Part shown: positions 61,401 through 64,000 of the stretch, piece by piece
Position numbering within the stretch: position 1 is the stretch's first letter
How the letters are laid out: each line of letters opens with the position of its first letter
Assembly (NCBI GenBank): GCA_017631875.1
Contig: JAGBSL010000078.1
Location: forward strand, 1-64,000
Length of the DNA: 64,000 bases
Reading direction: 5' to 3'
DNA from: Bacteroidales bacterium
Lineage (GTDB): Bacteria > Bacteroidota > Bacteroidia > Bacteroidales > UBA932
The notes under the pieces: generated by a model
Told to the model about the DNA's origin: nothing
Seen by the model: only the letters and a program-made list of their open reading frames with translations
The model's database searches: none
Made by a program: the position numbers and the translations under genes

Positions 61401-61885
61401 ATGAGTTCATCAATCAGGAAAGTATTGTACCTATAGTTTTGAAAGGTCACCAGAGTGATGTTATGAGTGCAGTATTCAGCCGTGACGGCAGAAATGTCTT
61501 GTCAGCTTCGCGCGACAAGACGGCAAAGTTGTGGGATGTTGACAGCGTTCAATGCATCAAGACCTTCGTTGGTCATGGCGGTATGGTCAATGCTGCTGTC
61601 TTTAGTGCAGATGAGGATGAGGTTGTGACAGCATCTTCTGACAAGATAGTCAGAGTCTGGTCCGTGCAAACAGAAAAGGAATTGATAGGTCTATATGGAC
61701 ATAAGGAGAGTGTCACTGCCATAGCTGCGGATTCTAAAGTGTCCACAATATATACTGTGTCCCATGACGGTACTTTACAGGTATGGGATTATCCTTCGTT
61801 GACAGATGTCATTCAAGACATCAGGAGAAGATTTGGAAGATATCCTCTTACAGATGAAGAGTTGATAGAACTTGATGTAATTTAA
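58415..61885 (+). CDS. STAND ATPase with membrane helix and 14 WD40 repeats, probable sensor
   Basis: The 1156-residue protein starts with an nSTAND1-type NTPase: NPWLGLESYREGE then Walker A YGKSGIGKSSIL (45-56) and Walker B KLLIIFDQFEEIF (131-143), extending to about 410. A basic KKKNRKR stretch and a single membrane helix (MLMLLAVAAGIVTFLYRS, about 436-453) follow, then a short coiled segment and fourteen WD40 repeats from about 537 to 1130, enough for two seven-bladed propellers. Examples are VRSVSFNPANNNYLLSASDD and SAVFSRDGRNVLSASRDKTA. STAND proteins oligomerise on ligand binding and activate effectors; here the effector is the SIR2/TIR protein just upstream. Confidence 0.88.
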   Translation: MENNVRKNPWLGLESYREGEVIYGRDDDIRDLSQSVLNDTETLLYGKSGIGKSSILNAGILPAARRAGFLPVIIRLSHKGEVPYLEQLCQALQDNGVHCRELVPPKDKTSEGFYEFFHRHIFCNSEGERVKLLIIFDQFEEIFTLQENLSIKKGFFESMADQLNDILPGYLQEMVDVSGHDGLQVVESDDINEVFADLNLGVEQNVADYVHDNEIHFIFTIREDFLSEFEYYSATIPSLKQNRYGLRPISEEQASQIILRPVPGLIDKSVARLIIEKVTGRNDFDLDGYAEIEVDSALLSLYLNRLYEAKEGDTITAELIEHKGSEIIADFYDEAVSAISASSVEYFETVLLNGQGRRDNVTVYDALNIGNVTQHEINVLCDKKILRCFNYAGNFRLEFIHDILCPVVIKHREQIDLDKQKALLNQEKKKNRKRLFSMLMLLAVAAGIVTFLYRSVNRLDDLNNELVLQQQKILRSQQKLLSVKIKQLQDNGDSYLARRLALNVLSLEHAEGVEHTSASFKSVLREISNANTAVLKPHNSAVEDVAFSPVEPLLASVSDTAIFLWNTTNGMLVKKLSAPDDKMSCVAFSNDGAYIAAGMYSGAIKVYSRETGQEVLAMQEKHKGRVRYVTYISDDARIVSASTDKSIVFWNPADGSRVKTMPDVHVDEVLYLAFSNDCRRMASASADKTIAVWDIKADTLVTYLRGHEDWVRSVSFNPANNNYLLSASDDGRIGLWNIETGEGSEFHLANSIVTRALYSPDAKNIVASYRDGSVRVWDAETQTESTHLQGTHNTSYVNAVAISPDCSMFASAGSDNVARLWDLKSPLRTAQYPLVDGNLLHVSARGDYIVVMVGDEKDQNMVACYDARKLDQGPIWTDIIKGKKFRHSVINPDRNLVAVVGYGTILIRDLLTGEIINRNDECHKGWIYSIASSPDGQYMVSAGFDKSIKIWDWELNPVKQRFDCHDKLICSVGFSLDGKRIVSASADCTCKVWNVDEFINQESIVPIVLKGHQSDVMSAVFSRDGRNVLSASRDKTAKLWDVDSVQCIKTFVGHGGMVNAAVFSADEDEVVTASSDKIVRVWSVQTEKELIGLYGHKESVTAIAADSKVSTIYTVSHDGTLQVWDYPSLTDVIQDIRRRFGRYPLTDEELIELDVI

Positions 61886-61891
61886 TTATTT

Positions 61892-62323
61892 ATGAAAGTA
61901 AAGATAGTGAACAAGTCGGCGTATGAGACTCCGTTTTATGCTACGGAGAAGTCGGCTGGAATGGATTTGAAAGCTAATATTGCTGAGCCTGTGACGCTGG
62001 GGCCTCTAGAGAGGGCCATGGTGCCGACAGGACTTTATATAGCGTTGCCGGACGGTACGGAAGCGCAGGTGCGTCCGCGAAGCGGGCTTGCAGCGAAGCA
62101 CGGCATCAGCGTGCTGAATGCGCCCGGAACCATCGATGCAGATTATCGTGGAGAAGTGAAGGTGATTCTTGTGAATCTCTCCAATGAGCCTTTCGTGATC
62201 AATCCGGGTGAGAGGATTGCCCAGATGGTGGTAGCGCGTTACGAGAAGGTCGAATGGGACGAGGTAGAGGTGCTGGATGAGACCGAAAGGGGAGAAGGAG
62301 GATTTGGTTCTACTGGAAGATAA
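61892..62323 (+). CDS. dut: Deoxyuridine 5'-triphosphate nucleotidohydrolase (dUTPase)
   Basis: dUTPase hydrolyses dUTP to dUMP, keeping uracil out of DNA and feeding dTMP synthesis. The 143-residue trimer-type enzyme has all five motifs: [44 protein letters not shown] and the C-terminal [11 protein letters not shown] that closes over the substrate. It lies 6 bp after the STAND gene and 1 bp before murF, so expression of this essential gene may partly depend on transcription through the defence pair, unless a promoter lies inside the latter. Confidence 0.97.
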   Translation: MKVKIVNKSAYETPFYATEKSAGMDLKANIAEPVTLGPLERAMVPTGLYIALPDGTEAQVRPRSGLAAKHGISVLNAPGTIDADYRGEVKVILVNLSNEPFVINPGERIAQMVVARYEKVEWDEVEVLDETERGEGGFGSTGR

Positions 62324-62324
62324 T

Positions 62325-63704
62325 ATGGAAATAATATCAATCTACAATAAGTTCAAGGAGTGCGGTGTAGTTACGACGGATACACGCACTCTCAAGGGAG
62401 GCGAGATGTTCTTCGCCCTGAAAGGTGAGAATTTTGACGGTAACGAGTATGCGTTGAAGGCGCTGGAACTTGGTGCCAGATATGCGGTTGTGAACCGTTC
62501 TTCAAAGGTGGGAACTGACTGTGCGGATGGCGTGCTTGATGCGGATGTCGCTGCTCGTCTGGTCCTGGTAGAGGATACATTGAAGACCCTTCAGGAGCTA
62601 GCGCGCTGGCATAGGTCAATGACCTTTGTCGATGGCAAGCCGCTGACAGTCATTGCGTTGACTGGTACTAATGGAAAGACGACAACTAAGGAACTCATCC
62701 GTGAGGTGCTTTCTGTAAAGTATCGCGTTACAGCTACCGAAGGCAACTTGAATAACAGTATCGGTGTGCCGTTGACCCTTCTTAAGATCAATTCCGAGAC
62801 CCAGCTTGCAGTGGTTGAGATGGGTGCGAGCCATCCTGGTGACATCAAGGAACTCGTGGAAGTAGCGTTGCCGAATTACGGTCTGATCACCAATGTAGGT
62901 AAGGCGCATCTGCTCGGTTTCGGCAGCTTCGAGGGAGTTAAAGCTACAAAGGGAGAGCTTTATGACTATCTCCGCCGCACTGCCGATAAGGCGTTCATCA
63001 ATGTGGACAACCCGTATCTTTGCCTGATGGCGTCGGAGCGCAACATGCAGCATGATTCGGAGCGTCCGTATTCACTGCTTCTGCCATACGGTCTCGAGTA
63101 TAGCGGCGCTGCTGTGCTTCCTTCATCTGCAGAGTATCCGTTCCTGCGCATCCAGATCGGTGAGCGTGTGGTCAGCACTAATCTCGTTGGATCATATAAT
63201 GCTGACAACGTGATGGCCGCACTTGCTGTCGGACAGCATTTCGGAGTGTCATTTGAAGATGCCGTTGCAGCTATAGAGGCATATGTCCCTGCCAACAAGC
63301 GTTCACAGATGACCAAGACAGAGCGCAACACTCTCATTGTGGATGCATACAATGCCAACCCTACAAGCATGGCTGCAGCGTTGGAGAACTTCTCGAATGT
63401 CTCATCAGATTATAAGGTAGCCCTCCTCGGTGACATGCTGGAGCTTGGTGAGGAGTCAGTTGCAGAGCATGTTGCAGTGATCAAGTCAGCATGTTCACGC
63501 GGTCTTGCGCATGTTTACTTTGTCGGAAAGGAATTCCAGGCTGCATCCGCAGAAGTCGCTCCGGAACTCCTTGTAGTGGCACGTTTCTTCGCAACATCAG
63601 ACGAGCTCGCCGCGCATCTTGCTTCCGAGCAGCTCTCCGGCGCCACAATACTGATCAAAGGTTCACGCGGTACCCGCATGGAGAATGTGATCCCTGTACT
63701 ATAG
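62325..63704 (+). CDS. murF: UDP-N-acetylmuramoyl-tripeptide--D-alanyl-D-alanine ligase
   Basis: MurF adds D-Ala-D-Ala to the UDP-MurNAc-tripeptide in the last cytoplasmic step of peptidoglycan precursor synthesis. The frame opens at 62277 inside dut; the ATG at 62325 (MEIISIYNKF) gives 459 residues. Seen: TTDTRTLKGGEMFFALKGEN (substrate domain), P-loop ALTGTNGKTTTKELI near 110-124, NLNNSIGVPLTLL, EMGASHPGDI, and DAYNANPTSMAAAL in the C-terminal domain. Family length is about 430-460. Confidence 0.97.
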   Translation: MEIISIYNKFKECGVVTTDTRTLKGGEMFFALKGENFDGNEYALKALELGARYAVVNRSSKVGTDCADGVLDADVAARLVLVEDTLKTLQELARWHRSMTFVDGKPLTVIALTGTNGKTTTKELIREVLSVKYRVTATEGNLNNSIGVPLTLLKINSETQLAVVEMGASHPGDIKELVEVALPNYGLITNVGKAHLLGFGSFEGVKATKGELYDYLRRTADKAFINVDNPYLCLMASERNMQHDSERPYSLLLPYGLEYSGAAVLPSSAEYPFLRIQIGERVVSTNLVGSYNADNVMAALAVGQHFGVSFEDAVAAIEAYVPANKRSQMTKTERNTLIVDAYNANPTSMAAALENFSNVSSDYKVALLGDMLELGEESVAEHVAVIKSACSRGLAHVYFVGKEFQAASAEVAPELLVVARFFATSDELAAHLASEQLSGATILIKGSRGTRMENVIPVL

Positions 63705-63793
63705 TATAGATATCTATCTGTCTTAGTTGAGATAAAGTCATAAAATTCCGTCCGTGGCATCTAATGTATTGATTATCAACGATAAAAGGAGAT

Positions 63794-63819
63794 ATTATCC
63801 TGCAATAAAACAGGATAAT
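63794..63819. repeat. 9-bp stem hairpin, relative of the 3870 motif
   Basis: ATTATCCTG (63794-63802) pairs with CAGGATAAT (63811-63819). TTGGGTGTCACG follows at 63849, as at 3928 after the hairpin at 3870-3901. It lies between the ends of murF and the PAP2-family gene, but has no U-tract in either direction. Confidence 0.5.
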
Positions 63820-63889
63820 CATCCTCTAAAGTCTTGTAAATCAATGTGTTGGGTGTCACGATGATTATAGCGGGCTACCACTTCATGTG

Positions 63890-64000
63890 TTATTTTGCCA
63901 TGAACTTCTTGCATAGCCATCCGGCAAGGCGAGCGAAGAGCCAGCCGGCGAGGGAGCCGACCAGGATGCCGACAATGACGTCGCCGAGGTAGTGTTTGCC
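63890..64000 (-). CDS. PAP2-superfamily phosphatase, C-terminal end, cut by window edge
   Basis: Only the last 36 codons are present. They read KHYLGDVIVGILVGSLAGWL, then FARLAGWLCKKFMAK. H-Y-x-x-D-V-h-x-G is the third motif of the PAP2 / lipid phosphate phosphatase family, followed by the last membrane helix. Such enzymes dephosphorylate undecaprenyl pyrophosphate or phosphatidylglycerol phosphate in the inner membrane; the specific substrate cannot be told from this end. It converges on murF. Confidence 0.75.
   Translation of the reverse strand, partial: GKHYLGDVIVGILVGSLAGWLFARLAGWLCKKFMAK

Overview
The window looks like a chromosomal segment of a Bacteroidales-type bacterium (phylum Bacteroidota). 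The evidence is: promoters of the Bacteroidetes form TTTG-N19-TAnnTTTG in front of several genes, a tmRNA whose tag reads GNNSYALAA, a UpxY-type antiterminator inside a capsule locus, an rfbA-C-D-B dTDP-rhamnose operon, a Bacteroidetes-style outer-membrane barrel, and SecA of about 1,090 residues. Housekeeping genes are of moderate GC. The middle of the capsule locus and the accessory genes are clearly more AT-rich.

Layout. 1-3.4 kb (minus strand): recG, a WYL regulator and the start of an S9 peptidase. 3.4-4.8 kb: a gene-free stretch full of minisatellites. 4.8-14.8 kb (plus): pdxA, rnhA, rfbA, rfbC, rfbD, rfbB, an outer-membrane barrel, secA and a bactofilin. 14.8-15.5 kb: tmRNA (minus) and tRNA-Val(UAC). 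15.6-16.7 kb: two decayed gene fragments and a 52-bp tandem repeat. 17-38.5 kb: a surface-polysaccharide locus with export lipoprotein, BY-kinase/co-polymerase, PHP phosphatase, UpxY, WbpM-like dehydratase, flippase, pyruvyl-transfer pair, polymerase, six glycosyltransferases (one GT2, five GT4-type), wecC/wecB, initiating sugar transferase and DegT aminotransferase.

38.6-44.8 kb: an AT-rich accessory island lodged between polysaccharide genes. It holds two related HNH proteins, a GIY-YIG-like protein, a nucleotidyl-cyclase-like protein, a possible HEPN protein, a TIR protein and a PARIS-like AAA/DUF4435 pair. 44.8-49 kb: a nucleotide-sugar cassette (UDP-uronate epimerase, GHMP kinase, sugar nucleotidyltransferase, PF14907-like transferase). 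49.4-55.6 kb: a second accessory zone with a WbuC cupin, a second TIR protein, an orphan ParD, an XRE regulator with an unfamiliar C-terminal domain, a family of structured minus-strand RNAs and small unknown genes. 55.8-62 kb: ugd, then a two-gene candidate defence system (SIR2-like/TIR protein plus membrane-anchored STAND ATPase with 14 WD40 repeats). The window ends with dut, murF and the tail of a PAP2-family gene.

The most novel items are: (i) the repeated minus-strand small RNAs at 53.4-54.9 kb, which share promoters and terminators, show compensatory changes in a closing stem, and in two cases converge on genes with the same C-terminal domain; (ii) the split SIR2-TIR / STAND-WD40 system; (iii) the HNH-AAA-DUF4435 operon; (iv) palindromic repeats that lie in frame inside rfbB and apparently supply the start codon of upxY; (v) three copies of a 137-138 bp nested inverted repeat.
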